DNA of 64,000 nt from Shimia aestuarii (GTDB lineage Bacteria; Pseudomonadota; Alphaproteobacteria; Rhodobacterales; Rhodobacteraceae): NCBI RefSeq assembly GCF_900114635.1, contig NZ_FOTQ01000005.1, forward strand, positions 186,001 to 250,000, in the 5' to 3' direction. The position numbers were made by a program, and so were the translations under genes. The notes beneath the pieces are model-generated. The model did no database searches. It was not told the origin of the DNA and was given only the letters and a program-made list of their open reading frames with translations. Below, in pieces: positions 17,666 to 27,379 of this stretch. The stretch's first letter is position 1, and the number at the start of each line of letters is the position of its first letter.

Positions 17666-19939
17666 ATGTCCGCGCTTGTTAAAAAGGTTATTGGCCTGAT
17701 TATTGCCGCCTTCCTGCTCGCCACACCTTTGGCGGCCCAGGAAACCACAAACACAGATCCACAGGTCGACCCGGCCACCATGACACCCGAAGCGATTGAC
17801 GCGATGGTCGCCCGCATGTCCGATGACGAGGTGCGTGCCTTTCTGCTCGAACGGCTCGACGCGGTCGCCATGCAATCCCAGGCCCCCGAAGAGGTGGTGA
17901 CACTCTCCGACAAGGTGGCAAATCTCTGGGGCGCTTTCACAACGCCGCTTTTACAGACACTTCAAAAGCTGCCAGACACGCTTCGATTCGTTGGTGTCGC
18001 GATCTCGAACCAGATCGACAAGGCCAGCAATTCCGGTGGCTTGCTGCTCTGGATCGGCCTGATTGCCCTTGTTCTGGCTGTGGGTTTTGCCGTTGAATAC
18101 GCGGTACGCGCCTTCCTGATGCGCCGCGTCCGGCAAAAGGCAAACCCTAACGGCGAAGAAAGCCTTCGTGACGCGGTTCAGTTCCTGTTTCGCCGGTTCG
18201 TACGGGAAATCCTCGGGCTGATCGTGTTCTACGTGGTCATCCGCGCCTTGGGGCGCAGCCTGCTCTCCCCCGAGATGCTGCTTTTCGCAGCACCTCTTGT
18301 CGGTTACCTGATCTGGATGCCGCGGCTCGCTGCCGCCGCATCCCGCTTCCTGCTGGCGCCGCACCGTCCCGACCTGCGTCTGGTCAGCATTGACGACCAT
18401 TGGGCCCGCTTTCTGCATCGCAATATCGTCGGGGTTGTCTTCCTCGGTGGTCTCACGATCTACAGCGTGACCTTCCTCGCCACCAATGGCGTACCGCCGG
18501 GCAGCACACGCCTTGGCTACATGCTCGACAGCGCGCTTTACATCTACATCATCCTCATCGCCCTGACAGCACGCGATGGTCTGCGCGCCATGATGCTGGG
18601 CTCTGATCCCGACACCACACGCTTTGACCGCCGTGTTGCCGATGCCTACCCGATCTTTGCGATCGTCGTCGCGGCCAGCACCTGGGCGCTTGTCACGACC
18701 CTGATCGGCCTCGGCACGATCAAGCCACTTCTGCAGGGTGCCCATTACACCACCATGTTCCTCCTGCTGGCAGCCCCGGTGGTCGACACAGCGATCCGTG
18801 GCCTTGTCCGGCACCTTGTGCCCCCTATGGCTGGCGAAGGCCCGGCAGCAGAAGCCGCTTATCTTTCGACCAAGCGCAGCTATGTGCGCATCGGGCGTGT
18901 GATTGCCGTCGGCATCATCTTCTCCCTGATCGCCCGCGCCTGGGACATGTCTGTCGCCGAGCTTCTGATGGGTGGCGCGGGTATTGCCGACAACTTGTTC
19001 AGCTTCCTGATGACCGTCGTGGTGGGCTATGTCGCATACGAAGCCGTCTCACTCTGGATCAACTCGCGCCTGGCTGCTGAAATGACCGCCCTCGGCATGA
19101 GCCAGGAAGACGCTGACGCCGAAATGGGCGGCGCCAGCGGCTCGCGCCTCTCCACGGTCCTGCCGCTCATGCTGCTGACCGCGCGCGCCACCATCATCGT
19201 GGTGTTCGGGCTCTTGGCCATCGGCAACCTTGGCATCGACATCACTCCGCTTCTGGCCGGTGCCGGTGTTCTGGGTCTCGCCATTGGTTTCGGCGCTCAG
19301 AAACTGGTCACGGATGTGGTCTCGGGCGTGTTCTTCCTGATCGACGATGCGTTCCGCGTCGGCGATTATGTCGAGATCGACGGCACCATGGGCGCGGTCG
19401 AGAAAATCTCGATCCGCTCCATGCAGCTGCGCCACCACCGCGGCCCGGTGCACACGATCCCTTATGGCGAAATCCCCAAGCTCACCAACTATTCGCGTGA
19501 CTGGGTGATCATGAAGCTCAAGTTCACCGTGCCCTTTGACACCAACCCCAACCAGATCAAGAAGATCTTCAAAAAGATCGGTCAGGAGATGATGGAAGAC
19601 CCGCTCTTCAAGGACGACTTTCTCCAGCCCTTCAAATCGCAGGGTGTGTTCGACATCGACGATGTCGGCATGGTGATCCGCGGGAAATTCATGGCCAAAC
19701 CGGGCAAACAGTTCATGATCCGCAAAGAGATCTACAACAAGGTCAAGGCCGCCTTTGCCGAGGCCGGTATCGACTTTGCCCGCCGCGAGGTGCGCGTGGC
19801 CATTCCCGGCCTCGAACATCACGAGGACATGAGCGAGGAAGAAAAGGCCGCCATCACCGCCGCCGCGGCTGGTGCCGCCGCCGATGCCGCCCAGCAACAG
19901 GATCAGGCGCCCTCTTCCGCGCCCAAAGGCCCCGATTGA
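17666..19939 (+). CDS. Mechanosensitive channel, MscS family (YbiO/YnaI-like, large)
   Basis: The 757-residue protein has a signal peptide (to about residue 24, ATPLAAQ), a periplasmic helical region with KMPDTL-type segments, about eight to ten transmembrane helices and a C-terminal MscS core. The pore-lining helix and beta domain are seen as AIGFGAQKLVTDVVSGVFFL near 539-558, then VGDYVEIDGTMGAVEKI and TIPYGEIPKLTNYSRDW. The tail is Ala/Gln-rich. It should gate on membrane tension as an osmotic safety valve. The ATG at 17666 has a GAGGG site; upstream in-frame codons are in low-quality sequence. Confidence 0.9.
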   Translation: MSALVKKVIGLIIAAFLLATPLAAQETTNTDPQVDPATMTPEAIDAMVARMSDDEVRAFLLERLDAVAMQSQAPEEVVTLSDKVANLWGAFTTPLLQTLQKLPDTLRFVGVAISNQIDKASNSGGLLLWIGLIALVLAVGFAVEYAVRAFLMRRVRQKANPNGEESLRDAVQFLFRRFVREILGLIVFYVVIRALGRSLLSPEMLLFAAPLVGYLIWMPRLAAAASRFLLAPHRPDLRLVSIDDHWARFLHRNIVGVVFLGGLTIYSVTFLATNGVPPGSTRLGYMLDSALYIYIILIALTARDGLRAMMLGSDPDTTRFDRRVADAYPIFAIVVAASTWALVTTLIGLGTIKPLLQGAHYTTMFLLLAAPVVDTAIRGLVRHLVPPMAGEGPAAEAAYLSTKRSYVRIGRVIAVGIIFSLIARAWDMSVAELLMGGAGIADNLFSFLMTVVVGYVAYEAVSLWINSRLAAEMTALGMSQEDADAEMGGASGSRLSTVLPLMLLTARATIIVVFGLLAIGNLGIDITPLLAGAGVLGLAIGFGAQKLVTDVVSGVFFLIDDAFRVGDYVEIDGTMGAVEKISIRSMQLRHHRGPVHTIPYGEIPKLTNYSRDWVIMKLKFTVPFDTNPNQIKKIFKKIGQEMMEDPLFKDDFLQPFKSQGVFDIDDVGMVIRGKFMAKPGKQFMIRKEIYNKVKAAFAEAGIDFARREVRVAIPGLEHHEDMSEEEKAAITAAAAGAAADAAQQQDQAPSSAPKGPD

Positions 19940-19950
19940 TCCAGAAAACC

Positions 19951-19976
19951 CGCGGGCGCGCCCCTGCGCGCCCGCG
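19951..19976 (+). terminator. GC-only hairpin after the MscS gene
   Basis: CGCGGGCGCGC-CCCT-GCGCGCCCGCG is a perfect 11-base inverted repeat with no T-run. It lies 11 bases after the stop and probably acts as a transcript end or stabiliser. Confidence 0.5.
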
Positions 19977-20012
19977 CCCCCTTTCCCCCTTGCGTGACAT
20001 GGCTTAAGAGAC

Positions 20013-20032
20013 CCCCAAACATGCCTTTGGGG
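20013..20032 (+). promoter_or_regulatory. Hairpin over the purL ribosome-binding site
   Basis: CCCCAAA-CATGCC-TTTGGGG is a perfect 7-base stem. The GGGGA that would serve as ribosome-binding site, ending about 10 bases before the purL ATG, lies in its 3' arm, so folding could limit translation. Confidence 0.5.
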
Positions 20033-20043
20033 AATCGACTGTC

Positions 20044-22203
20044 ATGCAGGAACCGGCCATCACCACCGATCTCATCGAAGCACACGGGCTCAAGCCCGAC
20101 GAGTACGCGCTGATCCTCGAGATCATCGGCCGTGAACCCACCTTCACCGAGCTTGGCATCTTCTCGGCGATGTGGAACGAGCACTGCTCCTACAAGTCCT
20201 CCAAGAAATGGCTGCGCACCCTGCCCACCGACGGCCCGCAGGTGATCTGCGGCCCCGGCGAGAACGCGGGGATTGTCGATATTGGCGATGGCGACGCCGT
20301 GGTTTTCAAAATGGAAAGCCACAACCACCCCTCCTATATCGAACCCTATCAAGGTGCGGCCACCGGTGTGGGCGGCATCCTGCGTGATGTCTTCACCATG
20401 GGCGCACGTCCCATCGCGGCGATGAACTCGCTTTCCTTTGGCGAAACCAGCCACCCCAAGACCCGCCAGCTGGTCAACGGTGTCGTCGAAGGCGTCGGCG
20501 GTTACGGCAACTGTTTCGGCGTCCCCACCGTGGGTGGCGAAGTCCGCTTCCACCCCGCCTATAACGGCAACTGTCTTGTCAACGCCTTCGCCGCAGGGAT
20601 CGCCAAGACCGACAGCATCTTCTACTCGGCCGCATCGGGCGTCGGCATGCCCGTCGTCTATCTCGGCGCCAAAACCGGCCGCGACGGTGTTGGCGGCGCG
20701 ACCATGGCCTCGGCCGAATTTGACGACACGATCGAGGAAAAGCGCCCCACCGTTCAGGTTGGTGACCCCTTCACCGAAAAACGCCTGATGGAAGCGACAC
20801 TCGAGCTGATGCAGACCGGCGCCGTGATCTCGATTCAGGACATGGGCGCAGCCGGTCTCACCTGCTCCGCCGTGGAAATGGGTGACAAGGGGCAACTGGG
20901 CGTCAAGCTCAACCTCGAAGACGTGCCCCAGCGCGAAGACAACATGACCGCTTACGAGATGATGCTCTCGGAAAGCCAGGAACGCATGCTCATGGTCCTC
21001 AAGCCCGAGCTTGAAGCCGAAGCCCGCGCCGTGTTCGAGAAATGGGACCTCGACTTTGCCATCGTCGGTGAAACGATTGCCGAAGACCGCTTCCTGATCA
21101 TGCATAACGGCGAAGTGAAAGCCGACCTGCCGCTGTCGCCTCTCTCGGGCCGCGCCCCGGAATACGACCGCCCATGGGTCGAAACTCCTGCCGCCGAAGA
21201 ACTCGCCGACGTGCCCCAGATCGACCCGATCGACGGGCTCAAGGGCCTGATTTCCTCGCCCAACTACGCGGGCAAACAGTGGGTCTATGAACAATATGAC
21301 ACCATGGTCATGGCCGACAGCGCCCGCCTGCCCGGTCAAGGCGCAGGCATCATCCGCGTGCACGGCACCGACAAGAAACTGGCCTTCACCTCTGACGTGA
21401 CCCCGCGCTACGTACGCGCCAACCCGGTCGAGGGCGGCAAACAGGCGGTGGCCGAAGCCTTCCGCAACCTCTCTGCCGTGGGCGCCAAGCCGCTCGCCAC
21501 TACCGACAACCTGAACTTCGGCAACCCCGAAAAGCCCGAGATCATGGGCCAGTTCGTCGGTGCCATCAAGGGTATCGGCGCCGCCGTGGCCGCGCTCGAT
21601 ATGCCGATCGTCTCGGGCAACGTGTCGCTCTATAACGAGACCGACGGCTCCGCCATCCTGCCCACCCCCACCATCGGTGCCGTGGGCCTGATTGCCGCCG
21701 ACGAAGAGCCGATCAACGGCACCGCGCGCGACGGTCATGTCGCCCTCGTCATCGGCGAAACCAAGGGGCATCTGGGTCAGTCGGCCCTTCTGGCAGAGGT
21801 GTTCAACCGCGAAGACGGCGATGCGCCGCATGTCGATCTTGACGCCGAGCGCCGCAACGGCGAATTCATCCGCGCCAACCGCGCAATGATCAAGGCCTGC
21901 ACGGACCTCGCAGATGGTGGCCTGGCGCTGGCCGCCTTCGAAATGGCCGAAGCCGCCGGTGTGGGCGTCCAGATCGACAGCGACGACACCGCCACGCTCT
22001 TTGGTGAGGACCAGGCGCGCTATCTCGTGGCCTGCAACTTCGATCAGGCCGAGGCGCTGATGATCGCCGCAGGTCAGGCTGGGGTTCCGATCACCTCCGT
22101 GGGCAAATTCACCGGCGATCAGGTCTGGTTCGGCAAGTCCGGCGCGCCGCTGGAGGAACTGGCGACGCTGTTCCGTGCAAGCTTCGCCGAGTCGATTGGT
22201 TGA
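20044..22203 (+). CDS. purL: Phosphoribosylformylglycinamidine synthase, PurL subunit
   Basis: ATP-dependent conversion of FGAR to FGAM in purine synthesis. At 719 residues this is the small PurL, which works with separate PurS and PurQ (not in this window). Seen are the [12 protein letters not shown] segment near 43-54, the [22 protein letters not shown] nucleotide/Mg region, the [16 protein letters not shown] segment in the middle, and a second pseudo-symmetric AIRS-like half. It is preceded by a hairpin that may occlude the ribosome-binding site, and a hairpin terminator follows. Confidence 0.97.
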   Translation: MQEPAITTDLIEAHGLKPDEYALILEIIGREPTFTELGIFSAMWNEHCSYKSSKKWLRTLPTDGPQVICGPGENAGIVDIGDGDAVVFKMESHNHPSYIEPYQGAATGVGGILRDVFTMGARPIAAMNSLSFGETSHPKTRQLVNGVVEGVGGYGNCFGVPTVGGEVRFHPAYNGNCLVNAFAAGIAKTDSIFYSAASGVGMPVVYLGAKTGRDGVGGATMASAEFDDTIEEKRPTVQVGDPFTEKRLMEATLELMQTGAVISIQDMGAAGLTCSAVEMGDKGQLGVKLNLEDVPQREDNMTAYEMMLSESQERMLMVLKPELEAEARAVFEKWDLDFAIVGETIAEDRFLIMHNGEVKADLPLSPLSGRAPEYDRPWVETPAAEELADVPQIDPIDGLKGLISSPNYAGKQWVYEQYDTMVMADSARLPGQGAGIIRVHGTDKKLAFTSDVTPRYVRANPVEGGKQAVAEAFRNLSAVGAKPLATTDNLNFGNPEKPEIMGQFVGAIKGIGAAVAALDMPIVSGNVSLYNETDGSAILPTPTIGAVGLIAADEEPINGTARDGHVALVIGETKGHLGQSALLAEVFNREDGDAPHVDLDAERRNGEFIRANRAMIKACTDLADGGLALAAFEMAEAAGVGVQIDSDDTATLFGEDQARYLVACNFDQAEALMIAAGQAGVPITSVGKFTGDQVWFGKSGAPLEELATLFRASFAESIG

Positions 22204-22240
22204 CCCGCCCGCAAATGGGTATTTTTGACCATTAAGAAGA

Positions 22241-22276
22241 GGCAGGTGGCCGTTTTGGCCGCTTGCACCTGTCTTT
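22241..22276 (+). terminator. Hairpin terminator between purL and bolA
   Basis: GGCAGGTG pairs with CACCTGTC (one G-U), with an inner GCC-GTTTT-GGC stem, followed by TTT. The T-run is short, so termination may be partial. Confidence 0.5.
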
Positions 22277-22321
22277 GCGCGCGCCTAAATTCATAGGCAA
22301 CAACCAACAAGGGATAAATCC

Positions 22322-22558
22322 ATGGCCGTTCTCGCTTCTGACATCGAAGCCCTGATCCGCGAAAGCTTCCCCGATGCCAAGATCACTGTCGTCGGGGATG
22401 ACGGGGTGCATTTCTCTGCCGAGGTGATCGACGAAAGTTTCCGCGGCAAGAACCGCGTGCAACAACAGCGCGCCGTCATGGCCGCGCTCAAGGGCAAGAT
22501 GGACGGCTCGAATGGCGAGATTCACGCCCTCGGCCTGACCACAAAGGCGCCCGACTGA
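22322..22558 (+). CDS. BolA family protein
   Basis: The 78-residue protein has the BolA fold: [24 protein letters not shown], then a [19 protein letters not shown] recognition-type helix and the conserved IHALGLTT end. BolA proteins bind monothiol glutaredoxins through a shared [2Fe-2S] cluster and act in iron-sulfur trafficking and stress responses. Its stop codon overlaps the next start (TGATG), and grxD follows one small gene later, a strong functional context. Confidence 0.92.
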   Translation: MAVLASDIEALIRESFPDAKITVVGDDGVHFSAEVIDESFRGKNRVQQQRAVMAALKGKMDGSNGEIHALGLTTKAPD

Positions 22559-22794
22559 TGAACACTGCGCTTCTGCTCATTGGCATCGTGATCCTTTTGG
22601 TGGTTGTCGCCGCCGGGATCGAAGCCTATGTCAGAGGCCAGACAAGACGCCCCCTTGCCCAAAGCCGTCCCACACGGGTCATGCACAGGGCGCCGGGGCA
22701 GCTTGCAACCGATACCAGCCTGCTTCAGGACATCCTCGAAGACAGCCCACGCCGAAAACAGGGCAGCGCCCTGAAAGAAAGATCAGGATCATGA
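22558..22794 (+). CDS. Small single-pass membrane protein of unknown function, bolA-grxD operon
   Basis: The 78-residue protein has one N-terminal transmembrane helix (about residues 3-22, [20 protein letters not shown]) and a basic, Pro/Arg-rich cytoplasmic tail with [16 protein letters not shown], probably a short helix. I recognise no family. It overlaps bolA by one base and grxD by four (ATGA), so the three are translated together. This suggests a membrane partner for the BolA-Grx pair, but there is no direct evidence. Confidence 0.75.
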   Translation: MNTALLLIGIVILLVVVAAGIEAYVRGQTRRPLAQSRPTRVMHRAPGQLATDTSLLQDILEDSPRRKQGSALKERSGS

Positions 22795-23153
22795 CCGACG
22801 CAAAAACCCGCATCGACGAAACCGTGAAAGCCAATGACGTGGTGCTTTACATGAAGGGCACCAAGGACATGCCGCAGTGCGGGTTCTCGTCCCGCGTGGC
22901 CGGCGTGCTCAACTACATGGGCGTCGACTACACCGATGTGAACGTGCTGGCCGACGAAGAAATCCGCCAGGGCATCAAGGACTATTCCGACTGGCCCACC
23001 ATCCCCCAGCTCTACATCAAGGGCGAGTTTGTGGGCGGTTGCGACATCATCACGGAAATGACCCTTTCGGGCGAGCTTGACACCATGTTCGACGACAACG
23101 GTGTCGCCTATGACAAGGAAGCCGCTGACCGCATTCGCGAAGCTAACGGCTGA
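22791..23153 (+). CDS. grxD: Monothiol glutaredoxin, Grx4 type
   Basis: The 120-residue protein carries the CGFS active site with Cys30 ([10 protein letters not shown]), the [19 protein letters not shown] glutathione-binding block and a normal Grx4 length. Such proteins coordinate a [2Fe-2S] cluster with glutathione and deliver it to targets or to BolA. The start overlaps the upstream small membrane gene by four bases. A terminator follows. Confidence 0.95.
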   Translation: MTDAKTRIDETVKANDVVLYMKGTKDMPQCGFSSRVAGVLNYMGVDYTDVNVLADEEIRQGIKDYSDWPTIPQLYIKGEFVGGCDIITEMTLSGELDTMFDDNGVAYDKEAADRIREANG

Positions 23154-23180
23154 TCCCGTCAGATCCAGCAACAGAACATC

Positions 23181-23210
23181 AAACCCCGGTCCCTTCGGAC
23201 CGGGGTTTTT
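23181..23210. terminator. Bidirectional terminator between grxD and cytochrome b561
   Basis: AACCCCGGTCC-CTTC-GGACCGGGGTT is a perfect hairpin followed by T on the plus strand and preceded by A, so it can end the convergent grxD and cytochrome b genes. Confidence 0.85.
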
Positions 23211-23218
23211 CTTTGCGC

Positions 23219-23752
23219 CTAGATACGTCCCGTCATGCGCGCCATGGTGCTGTCCCGATCCATCAGCGCATGTTTCACCGCCCCCAGCACATGCAGCAGC
23301 ACCGCCGCGATCATCAGCATCGCAAAAAGCCCATGCGCGATATGGCCAATCTCGTTCAGCAGGCCGATTTTTGGCCCCGCCGGGAACGTGAACAGCCCGA
23401 AGAACCCGGTTTCACGCCCACCGAAATAGCTCATGAGCAGCCCGGACACCGGCATCACCACGATCCCGACCAGCAACAGCCAATGTATCAGGTGTGCCAG
23501 CCGCGCCTGCCATCCTCCATGCAGGCTTGGCAGGAACCCCTGCCGCAACCGCCACGCCACGCGCCAGCTGCCCAGCATCAGGATCAACAGCCCAAAGGAC
23601 TTGTGCAGCCCCACCATCGCCCCCTTGTCCGGCCCGTCGGGCATAATCTTGAAGACGTAAATCCCCATGATCAGCATCGCGATCATCAACAGCGCGACAC
23701 CCCAATGATTGATCCGGCTGACCCGGTCATAAACTTGTGCTGAAAGGCTCAT
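23219..23752 (-). CDS. Cytochrome b561 family protein
   Basis: The 177-residue membrane protein has four transmembrane helices with heme-ligand histidines at expected places: RINHWGVALL near 13, GLHKSFGLLIL near 46, HLIHWLLLVG in the third helix and GHIAHGLFAMLMIAAVLLHVLGAVKH in the fourth. This is the bacterial di-heme CybB-type family, which can oxidise quinol and in some members reduce superoxide. The ATG at 23752 has AGGAGA upstream. It is transcribed away from the zapA gene's terminator and converges on grxD. Confidence 0.9.
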   Translation of the reverse strand: MSLSAQVYDRVSRINHWGVALLMIAMLIMGIYVFKIMPDGPDKGAMVGLHKSFGLLILMLGSWRVAWRLRQGFLPSLHGGWQARLAHLIHWLLLVGIVVMPVSGLLMSYFGGRETGFFGLFTFPAGPKIGLLNEIGHIAHGLFAMLMIAAVLLHVLGAVKHALMDRDSTMARMTGRI

Positions 23753-23816
23753 TCGTATCTCCTGTATCCGGCAAATCCTCTTGCCTGATACGGGGCACGC
23801 CCTCCCTTCCGTCGCC

Positions 23817-23854
23817 CCAAAAACAAAAAAGCCGGGCATCCCGGCCCGGCTTGT
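23817..23854 (-). terminator. Intrinsic terminator after zapA (minus strand)
   Basis: An AAGCCGGG/CCCGGCTT stem is followed on the minus strand by TTTTTTGTTTTT. It separates zapA from cytochrome b561. Confidence 0.82.
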
Positions 23855-23875
23855 TCCATTTTCCATCCCTCTGGG

Positions 23876-24271
23876 TCACCCGGCGGCCTTCTCCTCGACC
23901 TCGGCAGCCAGCGCTTCGGCCCGCGCCGCCAGTTCGGCAAGGGTTTCGCTCACTTCGACCGGAATGGTCGGCACCTCGACCTTCTGCGGTTCGGGCGCGG
24001 GCGCGTTGCGCAATGCGTCCAGCTCCTTTTGCTGCTCGGCCAGCTTGGCCTCCAACTCGCGCAGCTTGTCTTCCACACCAGCCGTTTTGTCCGCAAGCAT
24101 CAACCCCGCCATCAACAGCATCCGCGCTTCGGGAATGCGCCCGGTCTGGCTGGTCAGCACCTGTGCCTCGGTATCCAGCATCTTGGCCGCGCTTTGCAGG
24201 TAATGCTGTTCGCCGTCCTGACAGGCCACCTCGAACACGCGCCCGCCGATTTCGATTTCCACCTCAGGCAT
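23876..24271 (-). CDS. zapA: Cell division protein ZapA
   Basis: The 131-residue protein begins MPEVEIEIGGRVFEVACQDG and continues LLMAGLMLADK in a long helix, the ZapA pattern. ZapA bundles FtsZ filaments at the division site. The C-terminal extension (about 70-131) is a charged Ala/Glu coiled coil, longer than E. coli ZapA. Its ATG overlaps the stop of the upstream coiled-coil gene by one base. Confidence 0.88.
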   Translation of the reverse strand: MPEVEIEIGGRVFEVACQDGEQHYLQSAAKMLDTEAQVLTSQTGRIPEARMLLMAGLMLADKTAGVEDKLRELEAKLAEQQKELDALRNAPAPEPQKVEVPTIPVEVSETLAELAARAEALAAEVEEKAAG

Positions 24272-24945
24272 TATCCATCCCCCATGACTTCGCCATCCTG
24301 CGCGGGCGCGGCCTTCTGACCCGCCAGAAGCGGGCGCAGACCGGACAGAATCACATCCGTTTCCACCAAGTCGGTCTCACGCAGCGTCTGCAGCGTTTCC
24401 AGCTCCGTACGCAGCGAAGCATTGATCAGTTCCGGATCGGACACGCCCTTTTCCGCCGCTTCACGCAGGCGCTGGTTGTTTTCGCGGATATTGCGCGTCA
24501 TCCGACGCATCCGGCGCAGGCGCTGGGCCAGGTCTTCCATTGTCTCGCGGGTTGCCTGCAAATCCTCTTCCGACACCGCGGGCGCGGCCTCGGCAGCCGC
24601 TGTCTGTGCCGCCTCAAGCGCTGCCTCGGCCTCGGCGCGGGATTGCTCGGCCTTCTCTCTGGCAGCTTCGGCCTCGGCCCTGGCCGCCTCGGCCGCATCC
24701 GCCGCTTCCCGCGCCGCACCCAGATCGCTTTCCAGCGCTTCCTGTCGCCCGGTCAAAGCCTTGATACGTTCCTCAAGCTGCTGCCCGGCAAGCTTTTCGT
24801 CCTCAAGTGCGCGCTCAAGCTGGTCAAGCTTGGCCTCCCCGTCCGACGGCGCGGCGGCGGGTGCGGATGACAGCGCCTCGATCCCCCGGCCAATGCGGTC
24901 CATTGCGGCGCTGATCCTGTTTTCAAGATCACTGATGTCACTCAT
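24271..24945 (-). CDS. Coiled-coil protein upstream of zapA
   Basis: The 224-residue protein MSDISDLENRISAAMDRIGRG is almost wholly helical, with a long Ala/Glu/Arg heptad-rich region (about 40-145) and no membrane segment or signal. The start ATG has a GAGG site; the frame is open upstream but unsupported. It sits in one operon with zapA (one-base overlap), so a role near the divisome, perhaps a ZapB-like partner, is plausible. That is inference from context, as coiled coils align poorly. Confidence 0.75.
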   Translation of the reverse strand: MSDISDLENRISAAMDRIGRGIEALSSAPAAAPSDGEAKLDQLERALEDEKLAGQQLEERIKALTGRQEALESDLGAAREAADAAEAARAEAEAAREKAEQSRAEAEAALEAAQTAAAEAAPAVSEEDLQATRETMEDLAQRLRRMRRMTRNIRENNQRLREAAEKGVSDPELINASLRTELETLQTLRETDLVETDVILSGLRPLLAGQKAAPAQDGEVMGDG

Positions 24946-25031
24946 ATGCCTCGTCCTCGTTCTTTTTCGGGGTTTGGTGCCCCAAGGGTCGTGCCTGTCA
25001 CAAAAGCCCTGCGAATCGGCCCCCAACCGTC

Positions 25032-25050
25032 TTGGCTTGATATTAGCCAA
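25032..25050. promoter_or_regulatory. Palindrome upstream of tkt
   Basis: TTGGCT-TGATATT-AGCCAA is a perfect 6-base inverted repeat with a 7-base spacer in the 233-base divergent region between the coiled-coil/zapA operon and tkt. It is a candidate operator; the binding protein is unknown. Confidence 0.4.
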
Positions 25051-25178
25051 AGCCCCGGGAAAATGCGCCCCCATATACATCAAGCACTTGGCGGGGGATG
25101 CAACCCTCAATGCTTGCACTTCACACATAGGCTGTTATTGAGCACGCGATCCAAATTCCCAAGCAGAGGAACGCAGCC

Positions 25179-27197
25179 GTGGATATCCAAGCCCTGCGCG
25201 AAAAGAACCCAGACCACTGGATGAAGGCCACCGCCATCCGGGCCCTAGCCCTTGATGCAGTTGCCGCCGCAAATTCCGGCCATTCCGGTATGCCGATGGG
25301 CATGGCAGATGTCGCGACCGTGCTTTTCGAAAAGCACATGAAGTTCGACGTTTCCGCCCCCAAATGGGCCGATCGTGACCGTTTCATTCTGTCTGCCGGC
25401 CACGGCTCGATGCTGATCTATTCGCTGCTCTATCTCATGGGCGATGCGCAGGTCACGCTGGAGCAAATCAAGAATTTCCGCCAGATGGGTGCACTGACCG
25501 CAGGCCACCCGGAAAACTTCCTGTTGGACGCCGTGGAAACCACCACCGGCCCGCTGGGTCAGGGCATCGCCAATGCCGTTGGCTTCGCCATGGCCGAAGA
25601 GATGCAGCGCGCCCAGTACGGCCGCAAGATCGTGGATCACAACACCTATGTGATCGCCGGTGACGGCTGCCTGATGGAAGGCATCAGCCAGGAAGCGATT
25701 GGTCTGGCCGGGCGCCACCAGCTGGGCAAGCTGATCGTGCTCTGGGACAACAACAACATCACCATCGACGGCACCGTCGAACTGTCTGACCGCACCAATC
25801 AGGTTCAGCGCTTCAAGGCCTCTGGCTGGCATGTACAGGAAATCGACGGCCACGACCCCGAAGCCATCGACGCCGCGATCACCGCCGCCAAGAAAACCAA
25901 GAAACCCTCGATGATCGCGTGCAAGACGCATATCGCCATCGGCCACGCGGCACAGGACACGTCCAAGGGCCACGGCGCCCTGACCGACGCGGATCAGCTG
26001 GCCGCCGCCAAGGAGCTCTACGGCTGGCCCGGCGGCGCCTTCGACGTCCCGGCCGACGTCAAGGCCCAGTGGGAAGCCATCGGTGCCCGCGGTGCTGCCG
26101 ACCGCGCAGAGTGGGAAGCCCGCTTTGCCGAAGTGTCCAAACAGAAACAGGACCGGTTTAACCGCGCCTACGCGCTGGAGACCCCGAAAAAGCTTTCTGC
26201 CGCCATCAAGGCCCTGAAAAAGCAGGTTTCCGAAGACCAGCCTTCCGTGGCCACCCGCAAATCCTCGGAAATGGCACTGGCAGTGATCAACCCGATCATG
26301 CCCGAAACCGTGGGCGGCTCGGCTGACCTCACCGGTTCCAACAACACGCTCACGGCGGATCTCGGTGTGTTTGATACCGACAACCGCAAGGGCCGCTATG
26401 TCTACTGGGGCATCCGCGAACACGGCATGGCCGCCGCGATGAACGGCATGGCCCTGCATGGCGGTGTCCGGCCCTACGGCGGCACATTCTTCTGCTTCAC
26501 CGATTACGCGCGCCCCTCGATGCGTCTGGCCGCGCTGATGAAGATCCCCACCGTGTTCGTCATGACCCATGACAGCATCGGCGTGGGCGAAGACGGCCCC
26601 ACCCACCAGCCTGTCGAACACCTCGCCATCTGCCGCGCGACGCCGAACACCTATGTGTTCCGCCCCGCCGACACCGTGGAAACCGCCGAGGCCTGGGAGA
26701 TTGCGATCTCCTCCAAGGAAACGCCTTCGGTCATGGCGCTGACCCGTCAGAACCTGCCCACCGTGCGCACCGAACACAAGCTTGCCAACCTGACCTCCAA
26801 AGGCGCCTATGTGCTCGCCGAGGCGGAAGGCACGCGTCAGGCCATTCTGATCGCCACCGGCTCCGAAGTTGCCACCGCGATGGAAGCCAAGGCGCTGCTC
26901 GAAGCCGAGGGCATCGGCACGCGCGTGGTCTCCATGCCCTGTATGGAGCTTTTCGCTCAGCAGGACGAAACCTATCGCCGCAAGGTCCTCCCTGCAGGTG
27001 CAGCCGTCCGCGTCGGTATCGAAGCCGCCGTGCGTCAGGGTTGGGACCAGTGGCTTCTGGGCGAACGCGCCCGTCCGGGCAAGTCCGACTTCGTCGGCAT
27101 GGACCGCTTCGGCGCCTCCGCCCCGGCAGGCGAGCTGTTCGAGAAATTCGGCATCACCGCCCAGAACGTCGCGGACAAGGTCAAGGCCCTGCTCTGA
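25179..27197 (+). CDS. tkt: Transketolase
   Basis: Thiamine-diphosphate enzyme of the pentose phosphate pathway, moving two-carbon units between sugar phosphates. The 672 residues start at a GTG with GAGGAA upstream. Hallmarks are [19 protein letters not shown] near 28-46, [29 protein letters not shown] near 163-175 and the [19 protein letters not shown] block in the second domain. The C-terminus, [19 protein letters not shown] to the stop, occurs again in diverged form 2 kb downstream. It is followed by a strong terminator. Confidence 0.97.
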   Translation: MDIQALREKNPDHWMKATAIRALALDAVAAANSGHSGMPMGMADVATVLFEKHMKFDVSAPKWADRDRFILSAGHGSMLIYSLLYLMGDAQVTLEQIKNFRQMGALTAGHPENFLLDAVETTTGPLGQGIANAVGFAMAEEMQRAQYGRKIVDHNTYVIAGDGCLMEGISQEAIGLAGRHQLGKLIVLWDNNNITIDGTVELSDRTNQVQRFKASGWHVQEIDGHDPEAIDAAITAAKKTKKPSMIACKTHIAIGHAAQDTSKGHGALTDADQLAAAKELYGWPGGAFDVPADVKAQWEAIGARGAADRAEWEARFAEVSKQKQDRFNRAYALETPKKLSAAIKALKKQVSEDQPSVATRKSSEMALAVINPIMPETVGGSADLTGSNNTLTADLGVFDTDNRKGRYVYWGIREHGMAAAMNGMALHGGVRPYGGTFFCFTDYARPSMRLAALMKIPTVFVMTHDSIGVGEDGPTHQPVEHLAICRATPNTYVFRPADTVETAEAWEIAISSKETPSVMALTRQNLPTVRTEHKLANLTSKGAYVLAEAEGTRQAILIATGSEVATAMEAKALLEAEGIGTRVVSMPCMELFAQQDETYRRKVLPAGAAVRVGIEAAVRQGWDQWLLGERARPGKSDFVGMDRFGASAPAGELFEKFGITAQNVADKVKALL

Positions 27198-27221
27198 CCC
27201 CTGCCCGACACGAGACACCAC

Positions 27222-27250
27222 AAGGCGCCCCAGCGGGGCGCCTTTTTTTT
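27222..27250 (+). terminator. Intrinsic terminator after tkt
   Basis: An AAGGCGCCCC-AGC-GGGGCGCCTT stem is followed by a T-run. A diverged copy occurs at 29227-29258. Confidence 0.9.
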
Positions 27251-27379
27251 GCGAAATGCCAAGCAGGACAGCGCGCAGCCCAACATCCACCTTTCGGCCG
27301 TAGACACCCCCGAAACACCTTGTCTTGATACTCCCGCCAACTATGCTGCGGCCCATCGGGATCAGGAGCTGAAGGCGAC

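Noticed and set aside
19903..21831. 642-codon open frame on the minus strand
   Set aside because: Opposite purL; no family features and no start signal.
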